From: Pseudomonas sp. CFII64
GTDB taxonomy: Bacteria > Pseudomonadota > Gammaproteobacteria > Pseudomonadales > Pseudomonadaceae
Assembly: GCF_000416235.1 (NCBI RefSeq)
Contig: NZ_ATLO01000012.1
Coordinates: 1-64,000 of the forward strand
DNA length: 64,000 bases
Reading direction: 5' to 3'
The position numbers were made by a program, and so were the translations under genes. The notes below the pieces were generated by a model, which saw only the letters and a program-made list of their open reading frames with translations, was not told where the DNA came from and did no database searches. Positions 35,320 through 48,666 of this stretch are shown piece after piece. Within the stretch, counting starts at the first letter, position 1. Each line of letters starts with the position of its first letter.

Positions 35320-37590
35320 ATGTTAAACCGTGAGCTCGAAGTCACCCTCAATCTGGCCTTCAAGGAGGCTCGCTCCAAGCGTCATGAATTCATGACCGTC
35401 GAGCACCTCCTGCTGGCTCTATTGGATAATGAGGCTGCCGCCACTGTTCTGCGTGCCTGCGGCGCAAACCTCGATAAGCTCAAGCATGATCTGCAGGAGT
35501 TCATCGACTCCACTACGCCGTTGATCCCGGTCCACGACGAAGATCGCGAAACCCAGCCAACCCTGGGCTTCCAGCGTGTGCTGCAGCGTGCGGTGTTCCA
35601 CGTACAGAGTTCCGGCAAGCGTGAAGTCACCGGCGCCAACGTGCTGGTTGCAATTTTCAGTGAGCAGGAAAGCCAGGCAGTGTTTCTGCTCAAGCAGCAG
35701 AGCGTTGCACGCATCGATGTTGTCAACTACATCGCGCATGGCATTTCTAAAGTGCCTGGGCACGGCGATCACTCTGAAGGTGAGCAAGATATGCAGGACG
35801 ACGAGGGCGGTGAGTCTTCTTCTTCAGGCAATCCTCTGGATGCCTATGCCAGCAACCTCAACGAACTGGCGCGCCAGGGTCGTATCGACCCGCTGGTCGG
35901 TCGTGAACTTGAGGTCGAGCGCGTTGCGCAAATCCTCGCCAGACGCCGGAAAAACAACCCGCTGCTGGTGGGCGAGGCGGGCGTAGGCAAGACTGCAATC
36001 GCCGAAGGCCTGGCCAAGCGTATTGTCGACAATCAGGTGCCTGACCTGCTCGCCAATAGCGTCGTCTACTCCCTTGATCTTGGCGCATTGCTGGCCGGGA
36101 CCAAGTACCGTGGCGATTTTGAGAAACGCTTCAAGGCGCTGCTCAATGAGCTGAAAAAACGTCCGCATGCCATTCTGTTCATCGATGAAATCCACACCAT
36201 CATCGGTGCCGGTGCTGCATCCGGCGGCGTGATGGATGCTTCGAACCTGCTCAAGCCGCTGCTTTCCTCGGGCGATATCCGTTGCATCGGCTCCACGACC
36301 TTCCAGGAATTTCGTGGCATCTTCGAGAAGGATCGCGCCCTGGCGCGCCGCTTCCAGAAGGTTGACGTCTCCGAGCCGTCGGTGGAAGACACCATCGGCA
36401 TTCTTCGGGGCCTCAAAGGGCGTTTCGAGCAGCACCACAATATCGAGTACAGCGACGAAGCACTGCGTGCGGCTGCCGAGCTGGCCTCGCGCTACATCAA
36501 TGACCGGCACATGCCGGACAAGGCGATCGACGTCATCGACGAGGCGGGTGCCTACCAGCGTCTGCAACCTGTCGAGAAGCGTGTGAAACGCATTGAAGTG
36601 GCGCAAGTTGAAGACATCGTCGCGAAAATTGCACGTATTCCGCCTAAACACGTCAACAGCTCCGACAAGGAGCTGCTGCGTAACCTTGAACGCGATCTCA
36701 AGCTGACGGTGTTTGGTCAGGATGCCGCTATCGATTCGCTGTCGACTGCGATCAAATTGTCTCGTGCGGGCTTGAAGTCGCCGGACAAACCGGTCGGTTC
36801 CTTCCTGTTCGCCGGTCCAACCGGTGTCGGCAAGACCGAAGCGGCACGTCAGTTGGCCAAGGCGTTGGGTATCGAGTTGGTGCGCTTCGATATGTCCGAG
36901 TACATGGAGCGTCACACCGTATCGCGTCTGATCGGTGCGCCTCCAGGCTATGTCGGCTTTGATCAGGGCGGTTTGCTCACTGAAGCGATCACCAAGCAGC
37001 CCCATTGCGTGTTGCTGCTCGATGAAATCGAAAAGGCCCACCCGGAAGTCTTCAACCTGCTGTTGCAGGTGATGGATCACGGGACCTTGACCGATAACAA
37101 CGGGCGCAAGGCTGACTTCCGCAACGTGATCGTGATCATGACCACCAACGCTGGCGCGGAAACGGCAGCGCGTGCATCCATCGGCTTTACCCATCAGGAC
37201 CACTCGTCTGATGCGATGGAAGTGATCAAGAAGAGCTTCACGCCTGAATTCCGCAACCGTCTGGACACCATCATTCAATTTGGTCGCCTCAGTCACGAGG
37301 TTATCAAGAGTGTGGTGGACAAGTTCCTTACCGAGCTTCAGGCGCAACTGGAAGACAAGCGAGTGCTGCTCGAAGTCACCGACGAGGCACGCAGCTGGTT
37401 GGCGGCAGGTGGTTACGACGCCCAGATGGGCGCTCGACCAATGGCGCGTTTGATTCAGGACAAGATCAAGCGTCCGCTGGCTGAAGAGATCCTGTTCGGC
37501 GAATTGGCTGAGCACGGCGGCGTTGTGCATATCGACGTCAAGGATGGCGAGATGACCTTCGACTTCGAGACCACGGCCGAAATGGCCTAA
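35320..37590 (+). CDS. clpA: ATP-dependent Clp protease ATP-binding subunit ClpA
   Basis: AAA+ unfoldase of 756 residues that feeds ClpP. The N-domain (about 1-145) binds ClpS. D1 has Walker [10 protein letters not shown] and D2 has GPTGVGKTE, each followed by Walker B ([19 protein letters not shown]). The ClpP-docking loop is the IGF of [10 protein letters not shown] serine and acid-rich linker (EGGESSSSG) joins N and D1. Transcribed with clpS and ended by a strong terminator. Confidence 0.97.
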   Translation: MLNRELEVTLNLAFKEARSKRHEFMTVEHLLLALLDNEAAATVLRACGANLDKLKHDLQEFIDSTTPLIPVHDEDRETQPTLGFQRVLQRAVFHVQSSGKREVTGANVLVAIFSEQESQAVFLLKQQSVARIDVVNYIAHGISKVPGHGDHSEGEQDMQDDEGGESSSSGNPLDAYASNLNELARQGRIDPLVGRELEVERVAQILARRRKNNPLLVGEAGVGKTAIAEGLAKRIVDNQVPDLLANSVVYSLDLGALLAGTKYRGDFEKRFKALLNELKKRPHAILFIDEIHTIIGAGAASGGVMDASNLLKPLLSSGDIRCIGSTTFQEFRGIFEKDRALARRFQKVDVSEPSVEDTIGILRGLKGRFEQHHNIEYSDEALRAAAELASRYINDRHMPDKAIDVIDEAGAYQRLQPVEKRVKRIEVAQVEDIVAKIARIPPKHVNSSDKELLRNLERDLKLTVFGQDAAIDSLSTAIKLSRAGLKSPDKPVGSFLFAGPTGVGKTEAARQLAKALGIELVRFDMSEYMERHTVSRLIGAPPGYVGFDQGGLLTEAITKQPHCVLLLDEIEKAHPEVFNLLLQVMDHGTLTDNNGRKADFRNVIVIMTTNAGAETAARASIGFTHQDHSSDAMEVIKKSFTPEFRNRLDTIIQFGRLSHEVIKSVVDKFLTELQAQLEDKRVLLEVTDEARSWLAAGGYDAQMGARPMARLIQDKIKRPLAEEILFGELAEHGGVVHIDVKDGEMTFDFETTAEMA

Positions 37591-37607
37591 GCCCCGAAGG
37601 CAGCTCC

Positions 37608-37646
37608 AAAAAAACCCCGCGTCTCGCAAGAGTCGCGGGGTTTTTT
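37608..37646 (+). terminator. Terminator of clpA
   Basis: CCCCGCG / CGCGGGG stem with flanking A6 and T6, 20 bases after the clpA stop. Confidence 0.92.
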
Positions 37647-37696
37647 GTGGGGGCGCTCTGACGAAACTTTCTTCGCTCGACAAAATTCAGACGAAC

Positions 37697-37726
37697 AAAA
37701 ACGCCCGGCAGATGCCGGGCGTTTTT
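37697..37726 (-). terminator. Terminator of infA
   Basis: ACGCCCGGCA / TGCCGGGCGT stem with A4 and T5 flanks, just after the infA stop on the minus strand. It may also back up clpA termination. Confidence 0.88.
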
Positions 37727-37738
37727 GACAAGACTTGC

Positions 37739-37957
37739 TTAACGGGCGCGGTAAGTAATGCGCCCTTTGCTCAAGTCGTAGGGCGTCAGTTCAACACGCA
37801 CCTTGTCGCCGGTAAGAATACGGATGTAGTTCTTGCGCATCTTGCCGGATATATGCGCGGTTACGACGTGCCCATTTTCCAACTCCACACGAAACATGGT
37901 GTTGGGCAGGGTGTCGACGACAGTGCCTTCCATTTCGAAGCTGTCTTCTTTCGACAT
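37739..37957 (-). CDS. infA: Translation initiation factor IF-1
   Basis: OB-fold protein of 72 residues, the exact family length, binding the 30S A site during initiation. [20 protein letters not shown] and [15 protein letters not shown] are characteristic. The start at 37957 removes an upstream in-frame extension. Confidence 0.97.
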
Positions 37958-38057
37958 GCAGTAAAGCCCTCGGTATCCAATGAGTGGCCCGGTGCAAGTG
38001 GCGCCAGGCAAAAGCGGCGTGCATTGTGCCCGAAAAATGATGTTTAAGCCAAGGGCT

Positions 38058-38765
38058 TCAGTAAAGAGTGACCCATCTCTGATTTGTCAGCAGCTCAATG
38101 GGCCGATATTGCGTCTTGTAATTCATCTTTTGGCAGTTCTTTATCCAGTACCCCAGATAGACCGCATGGAGCTTCATGCGCGACGCCTCGGCAATCTGCC
38201 ACAGAATCGCGTATCGCCCCAGACTGCGGCGCTCTTCGGTCGGTTCGTAGAAGGTGTAAACCGCTGAAAGGCCATTGGGCAGCAGGTCGGTAACCGCCAC
38301 TGCAACCAGGCGTTTTTCCACACGAAATTCATAGAATCGGCAGAAGGGCAGGTCGCGAACCAAAAAAGTCGAAAACTGGTCGCGACTTGGCGGAAACATG
38401 TCGCCATCAGCATGCCTTTGTTCGATATAGCGCTGATAAAGATCGAAATATTCTTCGGTGAAATGGGGCTTGGTGCTGGTGACCTGGATATCAGCGTTGC
38501 GTTTGAAAATGCGCTTCTGCTGCCGATTCGGTACGAACAGGTCGACGGGAATTCTGGCAGGCACGCACGCGCTGCAATTCTGACAGTGAGGTCGATACAG
38601 GTGATCGCCACTGCGGCGGAAGCCCATGTCCGAGAGGTCAGCATAGACCTTGACGTCCATCGGCTGGCTGGGGTCCAGGAACAGCGTGGTCGCCTGTTCC
38701 TCAGGCAAATAGCTGCAGGAATGGGGTTGAGTGGCATAAAACTTAAGCCGGGCCAGCTCTGTCAT
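38058..38765 (-). CDS. bpt: Aspartate/glutamate leucyltransferase Bpt
   Basis: Transfers leucine from tRNA to proteins beginning with Asp or Glu, creating a ClpS-recognised N-degron. It has 235 residues. The N-terminal ATE domain has the CSYLPEEQA start and [12 protein letters not shown] cysteines. The C-terminal domain has [20 protein letters not shown] and YLGYWIKNC. Bacterial members with this length and ending are of the Bpt class rather than eukaryote-type arginyltransferase. The gene is 23 bases after aat. Confidence 0.93.
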
Positions 38766-38788
38766 GATCGCCCCCCTGATAAAAACCT

Positions 38789-39502
38789 TTAGTTAGAGTG
38801 TATGTCAGGCTGCTGAACTCGCCTAGGCAGCCAGTCGGCGTTATTTGGCTGGTCCAGATGGCGACGCAGATATTCAGCGAACGCCTGGCGCGGGATGGGG
38901 CGAGCGCCAAAGCTGTGCATATGGTCGGTTGGCATCTGACAGTCGATCAATACGAAACCCCACTCGCTCAAACGCTTGACCAGAGTGGCAAAACCCACTT
39001 TCGAGGCGTTGTCGGCATGGCTGAACATCGATTCGCCGAAGAACAGCTGTCCCATGGCCAGGCCATACAAGCCGCCCACCAACGTACCGTCTTCCCAGAC
39101 TTCCACGCTGTGAGCATGACCGCGCTCGTGCAATTCCAGATAAGCGGTCTGCATCGGGCCGGTGATCCAGGTGCCATCGGCATAGCTGCGCGGCCCTGCG
39201 CAGGCGCGTATCACTGCAGCAAAGTCCTGATCGAAGGTCACCTGAAAACGTCCCTGCCGGATGAGCTTGCCCAGGCTGCGTGATACATGCAGCTCTTCGG
39301 GAAATATCACCGTGCGCGGATCCGGCGACCACCAAAGGATCGGCTGGCCTTCCTGGAACCACGGGAAGCAGCCATGGCGATAGGCTTGAATCAGTCGGAC
39401 CGCCGATAGATCACCGCCTGCGGCGAGCAAACCGTCCGGCTCACGCATGGCTTTTTCCAGTGGCGGAAATACCAGGCTGTTGCGCTGCAGCCAGGTCAGC
39501 AT
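38789..39502 (-). CDS. aat: Leucyl/phenylalanyl-tRNA-protein transferase
   Basis: Adds Leu or Phe to proteins with N-terminal Lys or Arg, feeding the ClpS-ClpAP route. It has 237 residues. Family motifs are [33 protein letters not shown] and [15 protein letters not shown]. The ATG at 39502 (MLTWLQRNS) gives the usual length. The open frame continues upstream to 39835 without family sequence. Confidence 0.95.
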   Translation of the reverse strand: MLTWLQRNSLVFPPLEKAMREPDGLLAAGGDLSAVRLIQAYRHGCFPWFQEGQPILWWSPDPRTVIFPEELHVSRSLGKLIRQGRFQVTFDQDFAAVIRACAGPRSYADGTWITGPMQTAYLELHERGHAHSVEVWEDGTLVGGLYGLAMGQLFFGESMFSHADNASKVGFATLVKRLSEWGFVLIDCQMPTDHMHSFGARPIPRQAFAEYLRRHLDQPNNADWLPRRVQQPDIHSN

Positions 39503-39964
39503 GAGGTCAGGGCTGCGCGAGAGGGGAGGGCGATAAGCGCCATGCTGCAACTCTGGGTGACATGCGTGGTCATAAGCGGTCGTCCTTTTGAGGTCGGTCT
39601 CCTGACCGTATGATGGCTTTTTGGGTGATAAGTCACCCTGAATTCGTATGGCCCGGAACGTTTCGCGAAGCCGAGCAAGGTACGTCTCATAAGTCTTTGT
39701 CAGCAAAGACAATGCGTGCTCAAATTGACCGTTCCCGGTGAGGCTTGAAGATATGCTACACCCAAGCCAGACTAGCGTGGCATCGACGGTGCAAACCCGT
39801 ACAATGCCAACCTTGTTTCGTGTCTTTCGAGTCATCGTCCGGTCCGCGCCTGGCAGCGCGCCGTCTACACCCGTTTTCAGGATTGACGATCCTTATTTCG
39901 TGAATACAGTACGTTCGACGTCAACCATCAGATGTTCGCGCTCCAGCGCAGGAATAAAAGCGTT
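39503..39964. other. Divergent aat-ftsK intergenic region
   Basis: 462 bases with no recognisable gene. The unrelated open frame continuing upstream of aat is not supported. I see no clear LexA box or known operator. Confidence 0.5.
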
Positions 39965-42373
39965 TTGAAGAAATCCACCGCAGCACCCAGCCCCGTTCCG
40001 CTTTGGCGGCAGCAATTGCACTACCGGCTCAAGGAAGGTGCGCTGATCGCTTTCGGCGCCCTGTGCCTGTATTTGATGATGGCACTGCTGACCTACGACC
40101 AGAACGACCCCGGCTGGAGCCATACCAGCAGCGCGGTACAAGTGCAGAACGCGGCCGGGCGTGCCGGCGCGTTCTGCGCTGACATCCTGTTCATGGTACT
40201 GGGCTACTTTGCCTACATATTCCCGTTGTTGCTGGCGATCAAGACGTATCAGATCTTCCGTCATCGTCACGAACCCTGGCAGTGGAGCGGCTGGCTATTT
40301 TCCTGGCGCCTGATCGGCCTGGTGTTCCTGGTTCTGGCCGGTGCCGCGCTGGCGCATATTCATTTCCACTTTACGGCCGGTTTCCCCGGTTCAGCGGGCG
40401 GCGTTCTGGGCGAGATCCTGGGCGACATGGCCAAGAAAGCCTTGAACATCCAGGGCAGCACCTTGTTGTTCATTGCCCTGTTCCTGTTCGGCCTGACGGT
40501 GTTTACCGATCTGTCCTGGTTCAAGGTCATGGACGTGACCGGCAAGATCACTCTGGATCTGCTGGAACTGTTTCAGGGCGCGGCCAGCCGCTGGTGGACG
40601 GCGCGCAACGAGCGCAAGCAGATGGTCGCGCAACTGCGGGAAGCCGATAGCCGGGACTACGACAAGGTGGCGCCGGTTGCCGGTGAGCGGCGTGAGCCGG
40701 TCAAGCCCAAAGAACGACCGGTCGAGCCGCCCCGTGAACAAGTCTTCACCAAGCCGGTGGCCGAGCGGGAAAAACACCTTGCTACGGTCATCCCGCCAGC
40801 ACCTGCCAAGGCCCCTGAGCCAAGCAAGCGCGTGCAGAAGGAAAAGCAGGCGTCGTTGTTTGTCGACAGCGCGGTGGAAGGCACCTTGCCGCCGATCTCG
40901 ATTCTTGATCCGGCAGAAAAGAAACAGCTCAATTACTCGCCAGAGTCACTGGCCGCAGTCGGCAATCTGCTGGAAATCAAGCTCAAGGAGTTTGGCGTCG
41001 AGGTTACCGTCGACTCGATCCATCCTGGCCCGGTCATTACCCGTTACGAAATTCAACCCGCTGCGGGTGTGAAAGTCAGCCGTATTTCCAACCTGGCCAA
41101 GGACCTGGCGCGTTCCCTCGCGGTCACCAGCGTGCGGGTCGTGGAAGTGATTCCTGGCAAGACCACGGTCGGTATCGAGATTCCCAATGAGGACCGGCAG
41201 ATCGTGCGCTTCTCCGAAGTGCTGGCGACTCCCGAGTATGACGATGCCAAATCGCCGGTAACCCTGGCGTTGGGGCACGACATCGGCGGCAAGCCGGTGA
41301 TCACCGATCTGGCGAAAATGCCACACTTGCTGGTCGCGGGTACCACCGGTTCCGGTAAATCGGTCGGTGTGAACGCGATGATTCTGTCGATCCTGTTCAA
41401 GTCCGGCCCGGAAGACGCCAAGCTGATCATGATCGACCCGAAAATGCTTGAGCTGTCGATCTACGAAGGCATCCCGCACTTGCTCTGCCCGGTGGTGACC
41501 GACATGAAGGACGCCGCCAACGCCTTGCGCTGGAGCGTTGCCGAGATGGAACGTCGCTACAAGCTGATGGCGAAGATGGGCGTGCGTAACCTGTCGGGCT
41601 TCAATCAGAAGGTCAGGGAAGCGCAGGAAGCCGGGACGCCACTGGTCGATCCGCTGTACAAGCGCGAAAGCATTCATGACGAAGCGCCGCTGCTGACCAA
41701 GTTGCCGACCATCGTGGTGGTGGTCGACGAATTTGCCGACATGATGATGATCGTCGGCAAAAAGGTCGAAGAACTGATCGCACGTATTGCCCAAAAAGCC
41801 CGTGCGGCGGGGATTCACTTGATTCTCGCAACGCAGCGACCGTCGGTTGATGTGATCACCGGCCTGATCAAGGCCAACATTCCGACGCGAATGGCGTTCC
41901 AGGTGTCGAGCAAGATCGACTCGCGGACCATCATCGACCAGGGCGGCGCCGAGCAATTGCTGGGTCACGGGGACATGCTTTACATGCCGCCGGGCACGAG
42001 CCTGCCAATCCGTGTGCACGGCGCATTCGTTTCCGACGATGAGGTTCACCGCGTCGTCGAAGCGTGGAAACTGCGCGGGACGCCGGACTACAACGAAGAT
42101 ATTCTGGCAGGTGTTGAAGAGCCCGGCAGCGGCTTCGATGGCGGCAGCAGCGAAGGTTCCGACGACAGTGAAAGTGATGCGCTCTACGACGAAGCGGTCA
42201 AGTTCGTCCTCGAAAGTCGTCGCGCCTCGATTTCTGCGGTCCAGCGCAAGCTGAAGATCGGCTACAACCGCGCCGCGCGCATGATCGAAGCCATGGAGAT
42301 GGCTGGCGTCGTCACTTCCATGAACACCAACGGGTCTCGCGAAGTCATCGCACCGGCGCCGATGCGTGACTGA
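39965..42373 (+). CDS. ftsK: DNA translocase FtsK
   Basis: Septal DNA pump that clears chromosome ends and activates dif recombination. The protein has 802 residues. Four membrane helices lie within about residues 20-175. A short charged linker (about 210-300) follows, then the RecA-like motor with Walker [10 protein letters not shown] and Walker [12 protein letters not shown]. The C-terminal gamma winged helix ([19 protein letters not shown]) reads KOPS sites. I chose the TTG at 39965 (reads [13 protein letters not shown]) because AGGAA lies upstream. An ATG 33 bases earlier lacks a ribosome site. Confidence 0.93.
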   Translation: MKKSTAAPSPVPLWRQQLHYRLKEGALIAFGALCLYLMMALLTYDQNDPGWSHTSSAVQVQNAAGRAGAFCADILFMVLGYFAYIFPLLLAIKTYQIFRHRHEPWQWSGWLFSWRLIGLVFLVLAGAALAHIHFHFTAGFPGSAGGVLGEILGDMAKKALNIQGSTLLFIALFLFGLTVFTDLSWFKVMDVTGKITLDLLELFQGAASRWWTARNERKQMVAQLREADSRDYDKVAPVAGERREPVKPKERPVEPPREQVFTKPVAEREKHLATVIPPAPAKAPEPSKRVQKEKQASLFVDSAVEGTLPPISILDPAEKKQLNYSPESLAAVGNLLEIKLKEFGVEVTVDSIHPGPVITRYEIQPAAGVKVSRISNLAKDLARSLAVTSVRVVEVIPGKTTVGIEIPNEDRQIVRFSEVLATPEYDDAKSPVTLALGHDIGGKPVITDLAKMPHLLVAGTTGSGKSVGVNAMILSILFKSGPEDAKLIMIDPKMLELSIYEGIPHLLCPVVTDMKDAANALRWSVAEMERRYKLMAKMGVRNLSGFNQKVREAQEAGTPLVDPLYKRESIHDEAPLLTKLPTIVVVVDEFADMMMIVGKKVEELIARIAQKARAAGIHLILATQRPSVDVITGLIKANIPTRMAFQVSSKIDSRTIIDQGGAEQLLGHGDMLYMPPGTSLPIRVHGAFVSDDEVHRVVEAWKLRGTPDYNEDILAGVEEPGSGFDGGSSEGSDDSESDALYDEAVKFVLESRRASISAVQRKLKIGYNRAARMIEAMEMAGVVTSMNTNGSREVIAPAPMRD

Positions 42374-42451
42374 CAGCAAGACTTTGAACAACCTGTCCGC
42401 CGATGCATTGGATGCGTCGGCGGGATTTCACCGAACTCAATGAGGAATCCC

Positions 42452-43075
42452 ATGCGTCTTATCCGCATGTTGTTGGTAACTGCACTGACCTTTTCCGCGA
42501 TCCCGGCCCATGCCGACAGCAAGGATGTCGCGCGGCTGACCCAGTTGCTGGAAAAATCCCAGACCCTTACCGCACGCTTCTCCCAGCTGACCCTGGATGG
42601 CAGCGGCACTCAGTTGCAGGAAACGGCCGGTCAGATGGCCTTGCAGCGTCCAGGCCTGTTCAACTGGCACACCGATGCGCCACAGGAACAGCTGATGGTT
42701 TCGGATGGCAAGAAGGTTTCGCTGTGGGACCCCGATCTTGAGCAAGTCACGATCAAGACCCTGGACCAGCGCCTGACCCAGACTCCAGCCTTGTTGCTGT
42801 CCGGCGATGTTTCGAAGATCAGCGAAAGCTTTGAAGTCTCCTCCAAGGAAGCGGGCGGCGTGATCGACTTCGTGCTCAAGCCCAAGACCAAGGACACGCT
42901 GTTCGACAGCCTGCGCCTGTCGTTTCGCAACGGCATCATCAACGACATGCAGTTGATCGACAGCGTGGGTCAGCGCACCAATATCCTGTTCACGGGCGTG
43001 AAGGCCAACGAGCCGATCGCGGCGAGCAAATTCCAGTTCCAGATTCCGAAAGGCGCTGATGTCATTCAGGAATAA
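42452..43075 (+). CDS. lolA: Outer-membrane lipoprotein chaperone LolA
   Basis: Periplasmic carrier of lipoproteins from LolCDE to LolB. The 207 residues start with a signal peptide (cleavage near AHA/DS). The mature part shows [35 protein letters not shown] and [12 protein letters not shown], all family segments. The ATG at 42452 has GAGGAA directly upstream. An ATG four codons earlier overlaps that site. It lies between ftsK and rarA as in many gamma-proteobacteria. Confidence 0.95.
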   Translation: MRLIRMLLVTALTFSAIPAHADSKDVARLTQLLEKSQTLTARFSQLTLDGSGTQLQETAGQMALQRPGLFNWHTDAPQEQLMVSDGKKVSLWDPDLEQVTIKTLDQRLTQTPALLLSGDVSKISESFEVSSKEAGGVIDFVLKPKTKDTLFDSLRLSFRNGIINDMQLIDSVGQRTNILFTGVKANEPIAASKFQFQIPKGADVIQE

Positions 43076-43094
43076 GAGGTTTTAAACGTCGCCC

Positions 43095-44417
43095 ATGGAC
43101 CTGTTTCGAAGTGATCCGATAGCTCAGCCGCTGGCCGCACGCTTGCGTGCGACCAACCTGGACGAATACGTCGGCCAGGAGCATCTGCTTGCCCACGGCA
43201 AGCCGCTGCGCGAAGCGTTGGAGCAGGGCGCGCTGCACTCGATGATTTTCTGGGGGCCGCCCGGCGTTGGCAAAACCACGTTGGCGCGGCTGCTGGCCAA
43301 GGTTTCCGATGCGCATTTTGAAACCGTTTCGGCAGTGCTGGCGGGTGTGAAGGAAATTCGCCTGGCCGTTGAAGTGGCCAAGCAGCAGGCCGGGCAATAC
43401 GGCCGACGTACAATCCTGTTTGTCGACGAAGTGCATCGCTTCAACAAGTCTCAGCAGGACGCGTTTCTGCCGTATGTCGAAGACGGCACACTGATCTTCA
43501 TTGGCGCCACCACGGAAAACCCTTCGTTCGAACTGAACAATGCCTTGCTGTCTCGGGCCCGGGTCTACGTGCTCAAGAGTCTCGACGAGTCGGCGCTGCG
43601 CAAGCTGGTGCAGCGCGCGCTCACCGAGGATCGCGGGCTGGGCCAGCACCGCCTGAGCCTCAGCGATGAAGGCTTTGCGATGTTGATGGCTGCCGCTGAT
43701 GGCGATGGTCGACGCATGCTCAATCTGCTGGAGAACGCGTCCGACCTGGCTGAAGATGGCTCGGAAATCGGCCTCGATTTGCTGCAAAGCCTGCTGGGTG
43801 ACAGCCGACGTCGCTTCGACAAGGGTGGCGAAGCGTTCTACGACCAGATTTCAGCGCTGCATAAATCTATTCGTGGCTCCAATCCTGATGCGGCGCTGTA
43901 CTGGTTCGCGCGCATGATCGATGGTGGCTGCGATCCGCTGTATCTGGCGCGCCGTGTGGTGCGCATGGCCAGCGAAGACATCGGCAATGCCGATCCGCGC
44001 GCGCTGCCGCTGTGCATGTCCGCCTGGGATGTGCAGGAGCGGCTGGGCAGTCCGGAAGGCGAACTGGCCGTTGCGCAGGCGATTGTGTACCTGGCCTGTG
44101 CGCCGAAAAGCAATGCGGTGTACATGGCCTTCAAGACGGCGATGCGCGAAGCGACTGAGCACGGTTCTCTTGAAGTCCCGCTGCACTTGCGCAACGCGCC
44201 AACCAAACTCATGAAACAACTGGGCTACGGCGAAGAATACCGCTATGCCCACGACGAACCGGATGCCTACGCTGCCGGCGAAGACTACTTTCCTGACGAG
44301 CTCGAACCGCGTCAGTATTACCAGCCAGTGCCTCGTGGCCTTGAGCTGAAAATCGGCGAAAAACTGCGTCATCTGGCTGCGCTGGACGCAGCAAGCCCCC
44401 GGCAACGGAGAAAGTAG
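43095..44417 (+). CDS. rarA: Replication-associated recombination protein RarA
   Basis: AAA+ ATPase of the MgsA/WHIP family acting at stalled forks. The 440 residues include Walker [10 protein letters not shown] and Walker [17 protein letters not shown], plus sensor region [10 protein letters not shown]. The C-terminal tetramerisation domain has [12 protein letters not shown] and the [13 protein letters not shown] motif. The gene begins 19 bases after lolA, and its stop lies two bases before the crcB start. Confidence 0.95.
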   Translation: MDLFRSDPIAQPLAARLRATNLDEYVGQEHLLAHGKPLREALEQGALHSMIFWGPPGVGKTTLARLLAKVSDAHFETVSAVLAGVKEIRLAVEVAKQQAGQYGRRTILFVDEVHRFNKSQQDAFLPYVEDGTLIFIGATTENPSFELNNALLSRARVYVLKSLDESALRKLVQRALTEDRGLGQHRLSLSDEGFAMLMAAADGDGRRMLNLLENASDLAEDGSEIGLDLLQSLLGDSRRRFDKGGEAFYDQISALHKSIRGSNPDAALYWFARMIDGGCDPLYLARRVVRMASEDIGNADPRALPLCMSAWDVQERLGSPEGELAVAQAIVYLACAPKSNAVYMAFKTAMREATEHGSLEVPLHLRNAPTKLMKQLGYGEEYRYAHDEPDAYAAGEDYFPDELEPRQYYQPVPRGLELKIGEKLRHLAALDAASPRQRRK

Positions 44418-44419
44418 TT

Positions 44420-46091
<1,672 letters not shown>

Positions 46092-47486
46092 ATGGAATTC
46101 CTGCCGCTGTTCCATAACCTGCGTGGCAGCCAAGTGCTGGTCGTGGGCGGTGGCGAGATTGCCTTGCGCAAATCCCGCTTGATCGCCGACGCCGGCGCGC
46201 GACTGCGGGTGGTTGCGCCTGAAATCGAACCGCAACTGGCGGAGTTGGTGAAGGGCAATGGCGGTCAGCTGATTCTTCGCGGCTACCGCGAAAGCGATCT
46301 GGATGGCTGCGTTTTGATCATCGCCGCCACCGATGACGAGCCGCTCAATGCAAAGGTTTCCGACGATGCCAAGCTGCGGTGCGTGCCGGTGAACGTGGTC
46401 GATGCGCCTGCCCTGTGCAGCGTGATCTTCCCGGCCATCGTGGATCGGTCGCCCTTGGTCATCGCCGTCTCCAGCGGCGGTGATGCTCCAGTACTGGCAC
46501 GGTTGATTCGCGCCAAGCTGGAAACCTGGATTCCTTCGACTTATGGTCAGTTGGCCGGTCTGGCAGCGCGGTTTCGCAGTCAGGTCAAGCATTTGTATCC
46601 GGACGTCACCCAGCGTCGTGCTTTCTGGGAAGAAGTTTTCCAGGGCCCGATTGCTGATCGACAACTGGCCGGGCAGGGTGCCGAGGCAGAACGTCTGCTT
46701 ATGGCCAAGGTCGCGGGCGAGCCGCCACATGCGCCGGGCGAGGTCTATCTGGTTGGCGCCGGGCCGGGTGATCCGGACCTGCTGACGTTCCGCGCCTTGC
46801 GCCTCATGCAGCAAGCCGACGTGGTGCTTTATGACCGACTCGTAGCGCCGGCAATTCTGGACCTGTGCCGTCGCGATGCTGAACGTGTCTATGTCGGCAA
46901 GCAACGCGCCGATCATGCTTTGCCGCAAGATCAGATCAACCGACAGTTGGTGGATCTGGCCAGGCAGGGCAAACGCGTATTGCGTTTGAAGGGCGGGGAC
47001 CCGTTCATCTTCGGTCGTGGTGGCGAGGAAATCGAGGAGCTGGCAGCCCACGGCATTCCGTTCCAGGTCGTGCCGGGTATCACAGCCGCCAGCGGCTGTG
47101 CGGCTTACGCCGGGATTCCGCTGACCCATCGGGATCACGCCCAATCGGTTCGTTTTGTGACGGGTCATCTGAAAGATGGCACTACGGATCTGCCGTGGAC
47201 CGATCTTGTTTCGCCTGGGCAGACGCTGGTGTTCTACATGGGCTTGATCGGTCTGCCGATTATCTGTGAGGAGTTGATCAAGCATGGCCGTTCGGCTGAC
47301 ACGCCTGCCGCGCTGATCCAGCAAGGCACCACGGTCAATCAGCGAGTGTTCACGGGAACACTGGCGAATTTGCCGCAATTGGTGGCCGAGCATGAAGTCC
47401 ATGCGCCGACCCTGGTGATTGTGGGCGAAGTGGTCAAGTTGCGTGAGAAACTGGCCTGGTTTGAAGGGGCTCAGGCCAGCGTTTGA
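46092..47486 (+). CDS. cysG: Siroheme synthase CysG
   Basis: Trifunctional enzyme of 464 residues making siroheme for sulfite and nitrite reductases. The N-terminal half (about 1-205) is the precorrin-2 dehydrogenase/ferrochelatase, with [14 protein letters not shown] for NAD binding and [14 protein letters not shown] holding the serine that can be phosphorylated. The C-terminal SUMT methyltransferase starts at [15 protein letters not shown] and has YDRLV and [13 protein letters not shown]. The gene follows serS without a gap. Confidence 0.96.
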   Translation: MEFLPLFHNLRGSQVLVVGGGEIALRKSRLIADAGARLRVVAPEIEPQLAELVKGNGGQLILRGYRESDLDGCVLIIAATDDEPLNAKVSDDAKLRCVPVNVVDAPALCSVIFPAIVDRSPLVIAVSSGGDAPVLARLIRAKLETWIPSTYGQLAGLAARFRSQVKHLYPDVTQRRAFWEEVFQGPIADRQLAGQGAEAERLLMAKVAGEPPHAPGEVYLVGAGPGDPDLLTFRALRLMQQADVVLYDRLVAPAILDLCRRDAERVYVGKQRADHALPQDQINRQLVDLARQGKRVLRLKGGDPFIFGRGGEEIEELAAHGIPFQVVPGITAASGCAAYAGIPLTHRDHAQSVRFVTGHLKDGTTDLPWTDLVSPGQTLVFYMGLIGLPIICEELIKHGRSADTPAALIQQGTTVNQRVFTGTLANLPQLVAEHEVHAPTLVIVGEVVKLREKLAWFEGAQASV

Positions 47487-47506
47487 TCCGCTAGAAACGC
47501 GCACAA

Positions 47507-47564
47507 AAACGCCGGGCTGTTCGAGGCCTCTGATTCCAGAGTCCTCAAGCAGTCCGGCGTTTGT
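47507..47564. terminator. Compound hairpin between cysG and the GST gene
   Basis: AAACGCCGGGCTG pairs with CAGTCCGGCGTTTG around an inner stem (GAGG-CTCTG / CAGAG-CCTC). A-rich and T-rich edges on either side suggest two-way termination between the converging genes. Confidence 0.75.
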
Positions 47565-48572
47565 TTATTGCCCGGCTTTTAGCCAGATATCGCGACCGAT
47601 AAGACGTGTCCGGTCGTGGGCTACGCTCAAATCCTGCTGCGGGCCTTTGGGCACGATGCCCGTCGGATTAATGGTGCTGTGACTGGCGTAATAGTGATGC
47701 TTGATGTGCTCGAAATCGACCGTTTCAGCCACGCCCGGCCACTGATACAGTTCTAAAAGCCAATTGCGCAGGTTCGGGTAGTCGGCAATACGGCGCTCGT
47801 TGCATTTGAAGTGACCGTGATACACCGGGTCGAAGCGCACGATGGTGGTGAACAGGCGGATATCGGCTTCGGTCAGGTATTCACCGGTGAGGTAACGTTT
47901 TTCGTCCAGCAGCTTTTCGAGGGCATCAAGCTCTGCGAACACGTCGTCGAACGCTTCTTCGTAAGCACCTTGCGACGTCGCAAACCCCGCACGATAAACA
48001 CCGTTATTCACGGCAGGATAGATGCGCTCGTTCAGCTCATTGATCGGTTGCTGCAAAGCGTCGGGATACAGATCCAGACGATTGCCGGTCAGCCCGTCGA
48101 ACGCCGAGTTGAACATGCGGATGATTTCAGCCGACTCGTTGCTGACGATACGTTGCAGCTTTTTGTCCCACAGCAGCGGCACGGTGACACGGCCAGTGTA
48201 GTCCGCAGTATCGGCCAGGTAGCGCTGATACAGGAAATTGTGGTTGTCGAGCGGGTCGCCGCTGGAGCCTTTTTCAACGTCGAAGGTCCAGCCGTTTTCG
48301 CGCATCAACCAGCTGACCACCGACACATCAATCAGGCTTTCCAGCCCTTTGAGTTTGCGATAGATCAGCGTGCGGTGAGCCCATGGACAGGCCAGCGAGA
48401 CGTAGAGGTGATAGCGACCGGCTTCGGCCTTGAAGCCGCCTTCGCCGGAAGGGCCGGGCCTGCCGTCCGCAGTGATCCAGTTACGGCGTTGTGCTTGCTC
48501 ACGCTGAAACGCCCCGTCTTTACTGCTTTCGTACCACTGGTCGTGCCAGCGTCCTTCTACGAGAAGGCCCAT
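47565..48572 (-). CDS. Glutathionyl-hydroquinone reductase (YqjG/Xi-class GST)
   Basis: GSH-dependent reductase of 335 residues that removes glutathione from glutathionyl-hydroquinones. Xi-class marks are the active-site C62 in LACPWAHRTL and the WITADGRPG segment before it. The C-terminal helical domain has the conserved tyrosines (RFDPVYHGHFKCN). The start at 48572 (MGLLVEGRW) is preceded by four non-conserved in-frame residues. Single gene. Confidence 0.92.
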   Translation of the reverse strand: MGLLVEGRWHDQWYESSKDGAFQREQAQRRNWITADGRPGPSGEGGFKAEAGRYHLYVSLACPWAHRTLIYRKLKGLESLIDVSVVSWLMRENGWTFDVEKGSSGDPLDNHNFLYQRYLADTADYTGRVTVPLLWDKKLQRIVSNESAEIIRMFNSAFDGLTGNRLDLYPDALQQPINELNERIYPAVNNGVYRAGFATSQGAYEEAFDDVFAELDALEKLLDEKRYLTGEYLTEADIRLFTTIVRFDPVYHGHFKCNERRIADYPNLRNWLLELYQWPGVAETVDFEHIKHHYYASHSTINPTGIVPKGPQQDLSVAHDRTRLIGRDIWLKAGQ

Positions 48573-48666
48573 ATCTGACTCCAAATTCGTTGATTACGTA
48601 CTTTGGAGGACAGTCTAGGCCGATTCGTTCGAACAAAAAGCGCAAAGGGTAGGGCGTAACGATCAG

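Noticed and set aside
35824..37683. 619-codon minus-strand frame opposite clpA
   Set aside because: It is antisense to a certain gene, with shadow-like composition rich in H, Q, D and V.
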